From assembly GCF_002008365.1 (NCBI RefSeq), contig NZ_MRDL01000036.1, positions 485,676 to 549,675 of the forward strand: 64,000 nt of DNA, written 5' to 3'. Source of the stretch: Rhizobium leguminosarum bv. viciae USDA 2370 (GTDB lineage: Bacteria > Pseudomonadota > Alphaproteobacteria > Rhizobiales > Rhizobiaceae). This document shows, one piece after another, positions 54,928 through 63,327 of this stretch. Below the pieces are notes generated by a model that worked only from the letters and a program-made list of their open reading frames with translations, was not told the origin of the DNA and made no database searches. Every line of letters begins with the position of its first letter. Positions within the stretch are counted from its first letter, which is position 1. The position numbers were made by a program, and so were the translations under genes.

Positions 54928-55366
54928 GACTCTTTGGTCCAGCCGGCCTGGCACCTGCGCTCAGTGGCGATCTGCAATATCGCCAGTAAAGCCGTCGGCG
55001 GGCTTTCGATGATGGGGTCGGACGAACGTACATCATTTATTACTTCGCACCTGCGGTAATTGTCATACGATTCAAAACGCTAAATAATCACAAAAATCAG
55101 TTGCTTACTTGAAATTTCTCGACTACGTTTTTTACAGAAGAGTTCCGAAATAACCGGCCCTCGCCGGCGATACTCAGCGGTCGTTTGACCTCGCTTGAGG
55201 AGGATGATGACGTTGTTTGTCCGACTTCGTTTCTTCGCAACGGTGCAGCGAGTGCGTGATCTCGTCTCGATCCGATACCGACCTACGTCGGCAATCTGAC
55301 GCGTCGTAAACCCTTTGTTCCACTTTTCTAAGATGGTGCTCCCGTGTGGCGCGCCCGAGGTTTGTT
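54928..55366. other. Intergenic region, AT-rich centre
   Basis: About 440 bases with no convincing gene. 55060-55150 is distinctly AT-rich with A and T runs. A minus-strand stretch (LEKWNKGFTTRQIADVG around 55270-55330) is faintly reminiscent of a GcrA-type helix-turn-helix but too short and unsupported. Confidence 0.35.
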
Positions 55367-55561
55367 ATGCAAAAGCAAGCTGTCGTATTCAACGGTCAGG
55401 AAGTCGGGATCGCGGTCCCTGTCGAAAACCGCCTCAAATTCATCGCTGTCCGGTTCAATGTCATCGATTTGGACAACAGGCTCTTCGACACGGTTACCGA
55501 AATCCGGCGCGCCATTACTGAGCATCTCGCGTCCAGCGGTCGTGCGATCACCTCGCACTGA
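55367..55561 (+). CDS. Small conserved-looking hypothetical protein
   Basis: The 64-residue protein MQKQAVVFNGQEVGIAVPVE, then NRLKFIAVRFNVIDLDNRLF and VTEIRRAITEHLASSGRAIT, has regular strand-strand-helix composition like small rhizobial proteins repeated across these genomes. GTG 55346 would add seven residues. It has no membrane segment or signal. Function unknown. Confidence 0.6.
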   Translation: MQKQAVVFNGQEVGIAVPVENRLKFIAVRFNVIDLDNRLFDTVTEIRRAITEHLASSGRAITSH

Positions 55562-56188
55562 ATGGCAGGAGATATTCTTCTACGTCATGCGGCGTCCGTC
55601 ATCGGAGGCCGACATGAACGCAATCCCCATCTGCTTCACTACGCTGCCCGATTACGAGAACTCAAAGGTGAAGAATGGTGGACGAAAGAGCATCAGCCGA
55701 GGCGGGTTCAATGCCCCACGTCTCAACCATGAAACTCCCGAACACCATCATCGAACTGAATTCTCTCGTGGCTCCGAGGTCGGATGTCGTGTTGATGTCC
55801 AAGCTGATCGGCCAGTGCTCAGGGCTCTTGCTTCCTACTCACGAACTTCAAGCTTGTCGCCATATTTCAAGGCGAGCCGACGGCAGTCCTCGCAATTCAA
55901 CATAATGCCCTCCGCAACGACACTCCGCTGGAACTCCGCGAGTGGAATCCCGCCTAGCCGCCGCAGGACGGGGCGGTTAGAACCGGCGCTCGAACGGCAG
56001 TCAGGCGTTCCAAGGCAAAAGAAGCTCAGCGTCGTGCAGGAGTGACCAATCCAGCGGTTCACTAAGGGTTTGAAAACACCGCTCATTTCCTGTAAAATAT
56101 GCGGGACAGGAGGCGATATAAAGCCGTCGTCCTGTTGACCAGGGGAAGCCGGCGATACGGGCCGCACGGCGCAAAACCCTGGAAAAAG
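55562..56188. other. Probably decayed accessory DNA before tRNA-Ile2
   Basis: About 630 bases. Overlapping frames at 55614 (MNAIPICFTTLPDYENSKVK) and 55675 (MVDERASAEAGSMPHVST) have some protein-like stretches but neither is convincing; they may be pieces of a broken gene. On the minus strand, a frame ending LNCEDCRRLALKYGDKLEVR (55835-55900) is equally ambiguous. No integrase is visible. Confidence 0.35.
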
Positions 56189-56264
56189 TGGTGGGCCCGG
56201 AGGGACTCGAACCCCCAACCAAGCGGTTATGAGCCGCCGGCTCTAACCATTGAGCTACAGGCCC
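56189..56264 (-). tRNA. tRNA-Ile2 (anticodon CAU, read after lysidine modification)
   Basis: Minus strand: acceptor GGGCCTG pairs with CGGGCCC, D-arm GCTCAATGGTTAGAGC, anticodon loop CTCATAA, T-arm with TTCGAGT, and encoded CCA. The body GGCGGCTCATAACCGCTTGG matches tRNA-Ile2(CAU), as in E. coli ileX, rather than elongator or initiator tRNA-Met. Confidence 0.93.
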
Positions 56265-56465
56265 TTGGCGTCGGGTGGCCGGCGCCGTGATGCCGGGGCA
56301 ATGGTTCCCGCGAGCATCGGTTCGCTCTAACGCAAATTGCAAGGAGCCACAAGCGGGCAGCGCAAGCATCTGTGGACGATGCATAATTCGTGGGCAGCCA
56401 CTGGAACCTTCTCGCGCGGGCTACACTTATCCAAGTCACATTCCGCATGAAGAGGGCGATCGCAG

Positions 56466-56834
56466 ATGGTGGCTTCGAACAGTGCCGTGGTGCTCATCGT
56501 GGAGGACGAGCCGCTGATCCGGTTCAATATCCTCGATGTGCTGGAGGAGGTCGGCCATGTGGCGCTGGAGGCGGCGAATGCCGACGAGGCTCTGGTGGTG
56601 CTGAAGGGCAGGCAGGATGTCGATATCCTGTTCACCGACGTCAATATGGCCGGTTCGATGGACGGTCTCCAGCTTGCCAAGCGGGTGAGGGCGATGCGGC
56701 CGAACATCGGCATCATCATCACCTCCGGCATGGTGCGGCTCGACCCGATGGCGCTGCCCGCCAATACCGCTTTCCTGCCGAAGCCCTATCTGCACGACGC
56801 GCTGATATCGACCATCAATTCCCTGATGACGTAA
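56466..56834 (+). CDS. Single-domain response regulator (receiver only)
   Basis: The 122-residue protein SAVVLIVEDEPLIRFNILDV has the acidic pair (E13, D14), phosphoacceptor D58 in ILFTDVNMAGSMDG, the Ser switch in IIITSGMV and Lys in FLPKPYL. There is no output domain, so it probably relays phosphate or binds a partner, like DivK/CheY-type proteins or the FixJ-like receivers common in rhizobia. No histidine kinase is adjacent. GAGGGCG precedes ATG 56466. Confidence 0.93.
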   Translation: MVASNSAVVLIVEDEPLIRFNILDVLEEVGHVALEAANADEALVVLKGRQDVDILFTDVNMAGSMDGLQLAKRVRAMRPNIGIIITSGMVRLDPMALPANTAFLPKPYLHDALISTINSLMT

Positions 56835-56955
56835 CGGCAATGTCCTGATGACATGGCAGGGGCGCGCAGCCGCAAAACGGGGACTGTTTTTGCGGCTGCG
56901 CGCGAGGCGCCGGGAGACATGCTCGTCTTCAGGCGGGCGGAGGGGAACCGCACCC

Positions 56956-57159
56956 TCAGCTGAAGCTGCTCTTCAGCGCCTCGTTCTCGTGATGGGCTTT
57001 CTTTTCGTAGATCGTGAACAGCGCCATCGAGAGGAGATAGGAGAGGAAGGGATCCCCGATCTGCGTGGCGATGTCGCGGGATGCGAGAACATGGCGCTCC
57101 AGCGCGCCGATATCCTTCTGCATTGAGGTCTGCGTAGCGGTTTCAGCGAGGCGGTTCAT
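56956..57159 (-). CDS. cinS: CinS quorum-sensing antirepressor
   Basis: The 67-residue protein MNRLAETATQTSMQKDIGAL, then LERHVLASRDIATQIGDPFL and TIYEKKAHHENEALKSSFS, matches CinS of R. leguminosarum in length and in position after cinI. ATG 57159 overlaps the cinI stop (ATGA), so it is translated with CinI. In R. leguminosarum CinS counteracts the repressor PraR and so induces rhiR and raiR. It carries no DNA-binding domain. Confidence 0.9.
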   Translation of the reverse strand: MNRLAETATQTSMQKDIGALERHVLASRDIATQIGDPFLSYLLSMALFTIYEKKAHHENEALKSSFS

Positions 57160-57821
57160 GCTGCCATCTCCAGGAATTGGGTCACGACCGAGCGGGCCGG
57201 CACGTGCCTGACATAAAGGGGTAGGGTGAGGCCGAGGGCGGCGCGCATCTTGCGCAGCACGCGGTCCGAGACTTCGAAGGCGCCGCAGCAGACGGGATAT
57301 TTGCCGTAGCCGTCTGCGCGGCCGAGTTCTTCCACCTCGGCGCCGGCGCGCTTGTAGACGCGCTTGAGGTAGGGCTCGTAGTTGGAGATCATCGTGTGGA
57401 TGCCGTGATCGAGCGCGCATTCGCAAAGCGCGAGCAGCATCATGGAGAAGGCGCGGCCGGCGTCGATCTCGGGGAAATCCTTGGCGATCGCCTCCTCGTC
57501 GATGCACATGCGCGTGCCTTCCCAGATGCCGGGGGCGATAAGATCGGCGGCATCAGGGAACGTCTCGCGGAAGACGTCGTAGAGAAGGGTCGGGCCGGTC
57601 GTCGGCATCAGGCGCATGCCGCCATAAAGACGGGTGCGGCTGTCGTTGCACCAGACGAGATAGGCGGGAGCAAGCGAATCGTAGCTGTCACGTTCGTAAG
57701 GGCCGATGACAGGAACGTCCCAGCAGAGCGTATCGGCGAAGACCTTCTTGCGCAGACGAAACATCTGGTCGAGTACGGCAGCGTATTTCTGATACTCATG
57801 TGCCTGAATGATAACGAACAT
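57156..57821 (-). CDS. cinI: N-acyl-homoserine lactone synthase CinI
   Basis: The 221-residue LuxI-family enzyme MFVIIQAHEYQKYAAVLDQM has MFRLRKKVFADTLCWDVP, the DSYDSLAPAYLVW strand, RLYGGMRLMPTTGPTLLYDV and EGTRMCIDEE. CinI makes the long-chain signal N-(3-hydroxy-7-cis-tetradecenoyl)-homoserine lactone at the top of the R. leguminosarum quorum cascade. GGAGGGC precedes ATG 57821. A cysteine stands where many relatives have Gly (DTLCWDVP). Confidence 0.96.
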   Translation of the reverse strand: MFVIIQAHEYQKYAAVLDQMFRLRKKVFADTLCWDVPVIGPYERDSYDSLAPAYLVWCNDSRTRLYGGMRLMPTTGPTLLYDVFRETFPDAADLIAPGIWEGTRMCIDEEAIAKDFPEIDAGRAFSMMLLALCECALDHGIHTMISNYEPYLKRVYKRAGAEVEELGRADGYGKYPVCCGAFEVSDRVLRKMRAALGLTLPLYVRHVPARSVVTQFLEMAA

Positions 57822-57886
57822 TTTGCCCTCCAGCGTTTTCAAGTTCGTGGAAAGCAGAATGGTTCAGGCGAGCCGGATCGGAAATT

Positions 57887-57914
57887 CCCTCAGATAGGCC
57901 CCCCCAGATGAGGG
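57887..57914. promoter_or_regulatory. Dyad upstream of cinI, candidate CinR operator
   Basis: CCCTCA and TGAGGG bracket a C-rich centre with further symmetric bases (AGAT/ATAG region), 28 bp in all, 66 bp before the cinI start. Position and size fit a LuxR-type activator site. Confidence 0.5.
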
Positions 57915-57923
57915 GGATCAGAG

Positions 57924-58060
57924 CATGTCGCGCAAAAGTGTGCAGCGGTTTTGCGATAACGACATGCGCCAAAACAAAGACTGAAAGCGCGAGGAGCGAA
58001 TCTGAAAGATCGCGACCCGCTTTAGAGCGCCGTGCGTCCGTTTGGACGCACAAAGGGCTA
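57924..58060. repeat. Mosaic repeat, module A copy 2 joined to module B copy 5, between cinR and cinI
   Basis: 57924-58024 matches the module at 47909-48014. It runs directly into GAGCGCCGTGCGTCC/GGACGCACAAAGG, the module B palindrome. The element occupies most of the 236-bp cinR-cinI gap. Confidence 0.8.
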
Positions 58061-58783
58061 GGGATTGATGATGCGCAATTGAACAGCCCGCGACGCGGCG
58101 GCCGAGATCGTGGCGCAGCCGAGCTTGAAGCGGGCGGTCTTCAGGTAATCGCGTGTGGTATGCTCTGATATGCCCAGGATGACCGAAATATCCTTGTAAT
58201 CCTTGCCGAGGGCGGTCCAGTGCAGACACTCGATCTCGCGCGGCGACAATGCCGGCACCGGATCGTTTTCGCCATGCAGCTCATAGACGGCCTTGCGGTG
58301 GATCAGATGGGCGATCTCGATCCACTCGTTGCGGCAGCGGCGCACGAGCTCGGTCCATTCGTCGGCCGGTATACGGGCATTCAGCGACAGCAGGGCGCGG
58401 CGCTGCGCCTTGTCGGCGACGGGGATGGAGTAGCCATTGCCACCGATGCCGTGTTTCTGGGCGTCGACCAGCATGGCATAGGCCTCCGGCGTCGGTTCGA
58501 CCTCGCTCCAGTCGAAGGGCAGCTGGCGTTCGAAGCCCTGCTTGACGATCGGATCGACCTTCACATAGCTGTTGAGGAGGTAGCGGGAAACCCAGGCATC
58601 CGGATAGGTGGTGCGCACGAAGGGCGAATCGATCTTGCTCGCGATCGTCTGGGCGAGATGGTAGGTGACGAAATCGAGGTTATATTCCGCCTGGAGAATA
58701 CGGATGGCGGCATCCACGTTGGCCGCCGCCTTGATCTGTTCGAACGCGGACTCGAACTTTTCGCTATAGGTATTCTCAATCAT
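58058..58783 (-). CDS. cinR: LuxR-family quorum-sensing regulator CinR
   Basis: The 241-residue protein MIENTYSEKFESAFEQIKAA has an autoinducer-binding domain (WVSRYLLNSYVKVDPIVKQG, QLPFDWSEVEPTPEAYAMLV, GYSIPVADKAQRRALLSLN) and a C-terminal LuxR helix-turn-helix (ALSPREIECLHWTALGKDYK, DISVILGISEHTTRDYLKTA). The conserved Trp and Asp of the acyl-HSL pocket are present. CinR activates cinI in response to the CinI product. It lies upstream of cinI on the same strand. Confidence 0.96.
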   Translation of the reverse strand: MIENTYSEKFESAFEQIKAAANVDAAIRILQAEYNLDFVTYHLAQTIASKIDSPFVRTTYPDAWVSRYLLNSYVKVDPIVKQGFERQLPFDWSEVEPTPEAYAMLVDAQKHGIGGNGYSIPVADKAQRRALLSLNARIPADEWTELVRRCRNEWIEIAHLIHRKAVYELHGENDPVPALSPREIECLHWTALGKDYKDISVILGISEHTTRDYLKTARFKLGCATISAAASRAVQLRIINP

Positions 58784-58906
58784 TTCCACTGCCCCAATTC
58801 CCTCAATCCTACCGCGAGGGCCGTCACAAATACAAGGCATCCCCACATATGCGGGGAATGACAATCCGGGTCCCATCTGCTAGCGCCTGTGATGAGGAGA
58901 CCTCAT

Positions 58907-59101
58907 ATGGACAGCAAGAGACCATTCGAGATTGCCGAATGCCAACAGGCCGCCAAGGGCCTGAAATCCAGCTGGCAGGACATGGCAGGCTCCGAAGCGC
59001 TGATCCGCGCCCTCGTTGCCGAACGCAATGGCGACAGGCCGCTGGCGTTGTTCTGGACCGAGGTTCACCGGGCGCTCTGCCAGGAAACCAACGCTTTCTG
59101 A
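58907..59101 (+). CDS. Small hypothetical protein divergent from cinR
   Basis: The 64-residue protein MDSKRPFEIAECQQAAKGLK, then SSWQDMAGSEALIRALVAER and ALFWTEVHRALCQETNAF, is helical with two cysteines and no membrane segment. GAGGAG lies directly before ATG 58907. It is divergent from cinR with ~120 bp between. It looks like a genuine conserved rhizobial small protein of unknown role. Confidence 0.65.
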   Translation: MDSKRPFEIAECQQAAKGLKSSWQDMAGSEALIRALVAERNGDRPLALFWTEVHRALCQETNAF

Positions 59102-59437
59102 CGATCGGCCTTCCCGAACGGCTCAGCCCTTTCTCCGCAATTTAGGCGGGCCACCCACGCCGGTCGGCAGGGAAATCCCACCGCCTTTCTGCTCTGCAAA
59201 ATTGCCAATGAACACGTCTTCATTCATGTCGTGATTCGATTTGGCGGCGAAAGGATCGGACGCTGCGTTCTGGATATATGGTTAAGAAATCCGCATTAAT
59301 TTATGGATTTGTGCCAAAACGGTTGACGGAGCGTTTGCGGCAGGAGCAAGGGTGCTTGTGGAAACGGTTACACTCCTCACCTGTACCGCCACTGGCTGCA
59401 GACTGTTTCGACTGTCATCACCGATGTGTGAAATGGA
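59102..59437. other. Intergenic region before the DUF5054 gene
   Basis: About 335 bases with no gene, repeat or terminator that I can support. AT content rises near 59270-59310, where the promoter of the following gene may lie. Confidence 0.4.
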
Positions 59438-61363
59438 ATGACTGAAAAGCGCGTGCATCTGGTCTTCAAGACCCATCTCGATATCGGCTTTACCGACCAT
59501 GCCGAGAAAGTCCGCCGGCAATATCACGAGCGCTTCATTCCGCAGGCGATCGAGACGGCCAGGCATTTTCATGCCGAAAATCCCGAAGAGCCGAAATTCA
59601 TCTGGACGACAGGCGCCTGGCTGATCTGGGACCATCTGAATTCGCGCTCGGCGGGAGAGGTCGCAGCGCTGGAGCAGGCGATCGAGCGCGGGCAGATCCG
59701 CTGGCACGGCCTGCCGTTCACCACGCATACGGAGCTGATGTCGCCGGATCTCTTTCGGGCCGGGCTTTCCTATTCGCAGGAGCTCGACCGGCGTTTCGGC
59801 AAGACGACGATCGCGGCGAAGATGACCGATGTGCCTGGCCATACGCTCGGCATGGTGCCGTTGCTTGCCGAGGCGGGCATCCGCTTCCTGCATCTCGGCG
59901 TCAATACGGCCTCACCGCCGCCCGATGTGCCCGACATCTTCCGCTGGCGGGTGCCCGGCGGCGAAGAGGTGGTCGTCATGTACCAGCGCTCCTATGGCGA
60001 GACCTGTTTCCCTGATGGTTTCGAGGATGGCCTGAGCTTTGCCCATACCAACGACAATATCGGGCCGCAGAGCGTGCCGCAGACGGCCGAGGCCTATCGC
60101 GAATTGCGCGCCCGTGAGCCGGATGCGATCATCCGCGCAGCAACGCTCGAGGATTACGGCGCCATTCTCTGGAGCGAGCGTGAGCGTTTTCCTGTGGTCG
60201 AGCTGGAACTCGGCGACAGCTGGATCCATGGCAGCGGCAGCGATCCGGTGAAGACGGCGCGGTTTCTCGCGCTGCAGCGGCTCTACGACCGCTTCGCGGC
60301 GGATGGTCTCGACGCGCGGCGTCTTGCCTTCGGGCGCGGGCTGGCGATGGTGGCCGAGCATACCTGCGGCGTCGATATCAAATCCTATCTGCGCGACGAC
60401 AAGGCGTGGTCGCGGGCCGATTTCGAGGCCGCACGCCGATCCGATTATCGCTTCGCCTATACCGAAGCCTCATGGGACGAGCAGCGGGCCTATCTCGACC
60501 AGGCGATTTCGGAGCTCGACGAGACGGACCGGAAGGCGGCCCAGGCCGTGCTCGCCGAACTCGCCACGCCTGCCGTCATCGAGGGCGGTGGGCGGGAGCT
60601 CCGCTTGCAGGCCGGTGGCTGGTCGATCGCGCTCGACGGCGTGAGCGGCGATATTGCCGAAATTACCTCGCCTTCCGGCAGGACGATCACCGGCCGCGAC
60701 GGCTCGCTGATCGCCTATCGATACGAGAGCTACGATGCCGGCGACATCAACCGTCACATGCAGACCTATCTGACTCATCGGCAGGAATGGGCGATACTAG
60801 ACCATGACAAGCCGGGGCTTGCCCGGTCGGGGGCGGCACTTTCGAAGATTTTTCTGCCGGTGCTGGAAGCGACTGATGAGGCGGGCATCCTTCTGTCGAT
60901 GCCGGTCGAGGCCGTGCAGAAATATGGCGCGCCGCCGCATGTGATGCTGCATTTCACCGCCGAGGGCGATCGTCTTGATCTGCGTCTGACGTTGCTTGAC
61001 AAGCCGGCCAACCGCATGCCGGAGGCAAGCTTCCTCTCCTTCACGCCTGATCGTGCCGCGGAGTGGAATTTCCGCAAGATGGGCCTCTGGCATCGATCGG
61101 GGAATATTGCGACGAGCGGCGGCGGACAATTGCAGGCGGTGACATCGGCACGCGGTGATCTTGCCGATGGTCCGCTGACAATCGAAACCTTCGATGCGCC
61201 GCTCGTTGCGCCGCAAGGCTCAGATTTCATGACGTTTTGCAGGACGTTGCCGGATTTCACCGCCGGCATCCGTTTCAATCTGCACAACAATAAATGGGGA
61301 ACCAATTTCCCGATGTGGTGGCAGGGAGATTTTCAGGCGCGTTTCCGGTTAAGGCTCGACTGA
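59438..61363 (+). CDS. GH38-like DUF5054 glycoside hydrolase-type protein
   Basis: The 641-residue protein starts MTEKRVHLVFKTHLDIGFTD. HLDIGFTD is the zinc-binding His-Asp motif of family 38 alpha-mannosidases, and WTTGAWLIWDHLN, KMTDVPGHTLGMVPLLAEAG and LGDSWIHGSGSDPVKTARFL follow in order. The C-terminal ~250 residues are beta-rich, as in GH38 (GWSIALDGVSGDIAEITSPS). No signal peptide: cytoplasmic. The substrate is probably a glycoside from plant or own glycans, but not predictable. Confidence 0.88.
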   Translation: MTEKRVHLVFKTHLDIGFTDHAEKVRRQYHERFIPQAIETARHFHAENPEEPKFIWTTGAWLIWDHLNSRSAGEVAALEQAIERGQIRWHGLPFTTHTELMSPDLFRAGLSYSQELDRRFGKTTIAAKMTDVPGHTLGMVPLLAEAGIRFLHLGVNTASPPPDVPDIFRWRVPGGEEVVVMYQRSYGETCFPDGFEDGLSFAHTNDNIGPQSVPQTAEAYRELRAREPDAIIRAATLEDYGAILWSERERFPVVELELGDSWIHGSGSDPVKTARFLALQRLYDRFAADGLDARRLAFGRGLAMVAEHTCGVDIKSYLRDDKAWSRADFEAARRSDYRFAYTEASWDEQRAYLDQAISELDETDRKAAQAVLAELATPAVIEGGGRELRLQAGGWSIALDGVSGDIAEITSPSGRTITGRDGSLIAYRYESYDAGDINRHMQTYLTHRQEWAILDHDKPGLARSGAALSKIFLPVLEATDEAGILLSMPVEAVQKYGAPPHVMLHFTAEGDRLDLRLTLLDKPANRMPEASFLSFTPDRAAEWNFRKMGLWHRSGNIATSGGGQLQAVTSARGDLADGPLTIETFDAPLVAPQGSDFMTFCRTLPDFTAGIRFNLHNNKWGTNFPMWWQGDFQARFRLRLD

Positions 61364-61450
61364 GTCACCCCTAACGGGGATGCGATCCCGCGGGGATTTG
61401 CCGCTCGACCCGGTACGGATTGAGCCGTCCGGGCCGAGACAGGAAGCGGT

Positions 61451-61681
61451 TCAGCCGACGCTTGCCGATCGGCCGAGCCAGCCGGTGCATAGCGCTTCGG
61501 GCTGCCTCGGGCGAAACTTCAGTACTTCGCGACCGTCGGAAGAGGCCTTCGTGCGCTCCAGTGCATCGCGTTCGGCAACTGCCTGGCGCCAGTGTTCGTC
61601 GTCGCGGCCGTGAGGACGGCCCTGTTCCTCCCAGATCGCGTAAGCTCTTTTGCTGATCCATTCGTGGCGTCTATTGCTCAT
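61451..61681 (-). CDS. DUF2934 domain-containing protein
   Basis: The 76-residue protein MSNRRHEWISKRAYAIWEEQ, then GRPHGRDDEHWRQAVAERDA, is the DUF2934 signature (IRxRAYxIWExxGxPxGxxxEHW). The tail is basic and unstructured. It follows the 61707 gene by 25 bp on the same strand and so shares its probable EcfG promoter. DUF2934 genes are commonly stress-induced in rhizobia; molecular role unknown. Confidence 0.9.
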   Translation of the reverse strand: MSNRRHEWISKRAYAIWEEQGRPHGRDDEHWRQAVAERDALERTKASSDGREVLKFRPRQPEALCTGWLGRSASVG

Positions 61682-61706
61682 CTATCCATTCCACTCGTCT
61701 AAAGTA

Positions 61707-61913
61707 TTATTCGGCAATTTTGTCCTGCAGAACCGGTGGCCGGCGTTTGGCTGCCATCAGCAGGTCGAGTTCGATCGAGGAGGGTCCGAAACGGGTGAAA
61801 AGACTTTCGGCCTGATCGCCATGCAGGCCATATTTGGAGGCGAATTCGTCAAGGCTATAGGGGCGGCCGCGCAGGATTCTGCTTCGGCGCTCCGGTTCAT
61901 GGATTTGCGTCAT
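61707..61913 (-). CDS. Small DUF3606-like protein
   Basis: The 68-residue protein MTQIHEPERRSRILRGRPYS, then LDEFASKYGLHGDQAESLFT and GPSSIELDLLMAAKRR, resembles DUF3606-type helical proteins (EFASKYG...). GGGG lies before ATG 61913. It is the first gene of a pair with the DUF2934 protein, behind an EcfG-type promoter. Confidence 0.75.
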   Translation of the reverse strand: MTQIHEPERRSRILRGRPYSLDEFASKYGLHGDQAESLFTRFGPSSIELDLLMAAKRRPPVLQDKIAE

Positions 61914-62268
61914 TGGTGATAACCCCAGACTGTTTTGCGAATGTGAGAACAAAACAAATTACAGAGACAAAAGTTCCGTGAATTTTCAGGGTTTTTTCGC
62001 CTCGGCGTGCCATTCCGGAGCGATCTGAAGCGGCTGGCATAGATTTTTAAGAATGCGGGACGCTCAGAAAATTTCGCCTAAAACATGCAGAAATATCAGG
62101 GTGTTATGGAATTCGTTTCCGCAGCGGTTGATAAATGGGCTTTACCCCGGCGCGTTACTCTATAGAATCAATCGTGTTATTCGGTCCGCAGGGGCAAATA
62201 TTCGTTCCCCGCGTTGATGCCGACCGATACCGGAGGACTTGGCTTCAATCCAACAAGAGGAGACAGAC
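61914..62268. other. Divergent intergenic region between stress-type small genes
   Basis: About 355 bases, AT-rich around 61920-62100. It contains the EcfG-type site for the minus-strand pair (61953-61977) and must contain the promoter for the 62269 gene, for which TTGATAAATGG-type sequences near 62129 are only suggestive. Confidence 0.45.
61953..61977 (-). promoter_or_regulatory. EcfG/RpoE2-type general stress promoter
   Basis: Minus strand: GGAAC (61977-61973), 16 bp, TGTT (61956-61953), matching GGAAC-N18-TT. It points to the small-protein pair starting at 61913, with a leader of about 30 nt. Confidence 0.6.
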
Positions 62269-62652
62269 ATGATGAATGCACTGCCGCCACTTCATAACGG
62301 CCACGCGCCGTTTACCCTCCAGCAGCTGTTTCGCGAAGCGCTCTATGCCTTTGAGGAATGGGACAGCGAATTGACCGAGCCGATCGTGACCCACGAAGGA
62401 AGGGTCATTCCAATCAGCTTCGTTTTCGAAGCCATGCGCGAATGCACCGACATCGTGCCGATGAACATTGTCGGCGCCGTCACTGAACGGCTGACCAAGC
62501 CGTGGGAGGGCGAAGGCCCGCTCGACCAGATGACCTTCTCCACGGCGGCGCGCGTCATGCGCGTGCTGGTGCGCAAGCGCCTTCTCGCCACCGGTGCCGT
62601 GGATCTCGTTGCCGTTTCGGCCCACGCGTCCGAAGACCAGAGCCGCGACTGA
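62269..62652 (+). CDS. Hypothetical protein, rhizobial
   Basis: The 127-residue protein MMNALPPLHNGHAPFTLQQL, then REALYAFEEWDSELTEPIVT, HEGRVIPISFVFEAMRECTD and MTFSTAARVMRVLVRKRLLA, is soluble and helical with no recognised domain. GAGGAG at 62257 favours ATG 62269 (or 62272) over TTG 62239. An EcfG-type site lies after its stop and serves the next gene. Confidence 0.75.
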   Translation: MMNALPPLHNGHAPFTLQQLFREALYAFEEWDSELTEPIVTHEGRVIPISFVFEAMRECTDIVPMNIVGAVTERLTKPWEGEGPLDQMTFSTAARVMRVLVRKRLLATGAVDLVAVSAHASEDQSRD

Positions 62653-62700
62653 CAGGATGAGGATCGCGGCCATGGCTGCGATCCTTTTCCGCTTCCTGGC

Positions 62701-62725
62701 GGAACCTCACCTATTCCCAACCGTT
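62701..62725 (+). promoter_or_regulatory. EcfG/RpoE2-type general stress promoter
   Basis: GGAAC (62701-62705), 16 bp, CGTT (62722-62725): full match to the rhizobial consensus. It is 127 bp upstream of ATG 62852. Confidence 0.65.
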
Positions 62726-62851
62726 TAATTCGGCAGGCACGGCCCGCCGCTACAGCGCCGCTGTGGCACTTTGAATTGCCGCATAATTCTATCCTTAAAT
62801 CGATCCCGATCTAAGGAATTATGCAGTCGTGACGGGCGAGGAATAAGTACC

Positions 62852-63265
62852 ATGCTAAAATCCATCGTTCATGAAATCATGGGCACACCGAGGCGTGAGC
62901 CTGACCTTCCGCAATCGCTCGAGCAGTTTCGCGACAGGAAGCGGGTGCTGATCATCTTCGCCGATGCGCAAGACGACCGCGCGCTCATTCAGGACGAATG
63001 GCTGCGCAAGGCGCATATGCGCCTCATCGAAGAAGACGTCGAAGTGTTCAGCATTGCCGGCGGCGGCGCGTTTGCGCTGTTCGACGATGACTGGGAACTC
63101 GATGCCGACGATATTCGCGAGCGGCTGCAGGGGCCGCCGACCGGCGAGTTCGGGTTGATCCTGATCGGACGCGACGGAACCGTGAAGCTGCGCTCGATCG
63201 AGCCAATGACCGCGGAGGATATCTTCGCGGCCTTCGAGATGTTGCCGAAGAAGACGCCTTGGTAG
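62852..63265 (+). CDS. DUF4174 domain-containing protein
   Basis: The 137-residue protein has the DUF4174 core: LEQFRDRKRVLIIFADAQDD, the acidic FALFDDDWELDADDIRERLQ and FGLILIGRDGTVKLRSIEPM, which looks like a thioredoxin-like fold without the CxxC pair. GAGGAAT precedes ATG 62852. The EcfG-type promoter upstream suggests general stress control. No signal peptide is present, unlike many family members. Confidence 0.87.
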   Translation: MLKSIVHEIMGTPRREPDLPQSLEQFRDRKRVLIIFADAQDDRALIQDEWLRKAHMRLIEEDVEVFSIAGGGAFALFDDDWELDADDIRERLQGPPTGEFGLILIGRDGTVKLRSIEPMTAEDIFAAFEMLPKKTPW

Positions 63266-63327
63266 TGTTTCGAGATTCCGTTTGAAGCGGAGCGCGGTGG
63301 AGCATCCGCCCCGCAGCTTTTGCATGT

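Noticed and set aside
55174..55392. Minus-strand frames suggesting a GcrA-like or transposase fragment
   Set aside because: Only about 15 residues look like a helix-turn-helix, and different frames compete; too weak to call.
54928..56188. Integrase or recombinase remnant near the tRNA
   Set aside because: No catalytic Arg/His/Tyr pattern of a tyrosine recombinase was seen in any frame.
56189..56264. tRNA-Met
   Set aside because: The CAU anticodon alone would allow it, but the arms and the GGCTCATAACCGCTTGG core match tRNA-Ile2, not initiator or elongator tRNA-Met.
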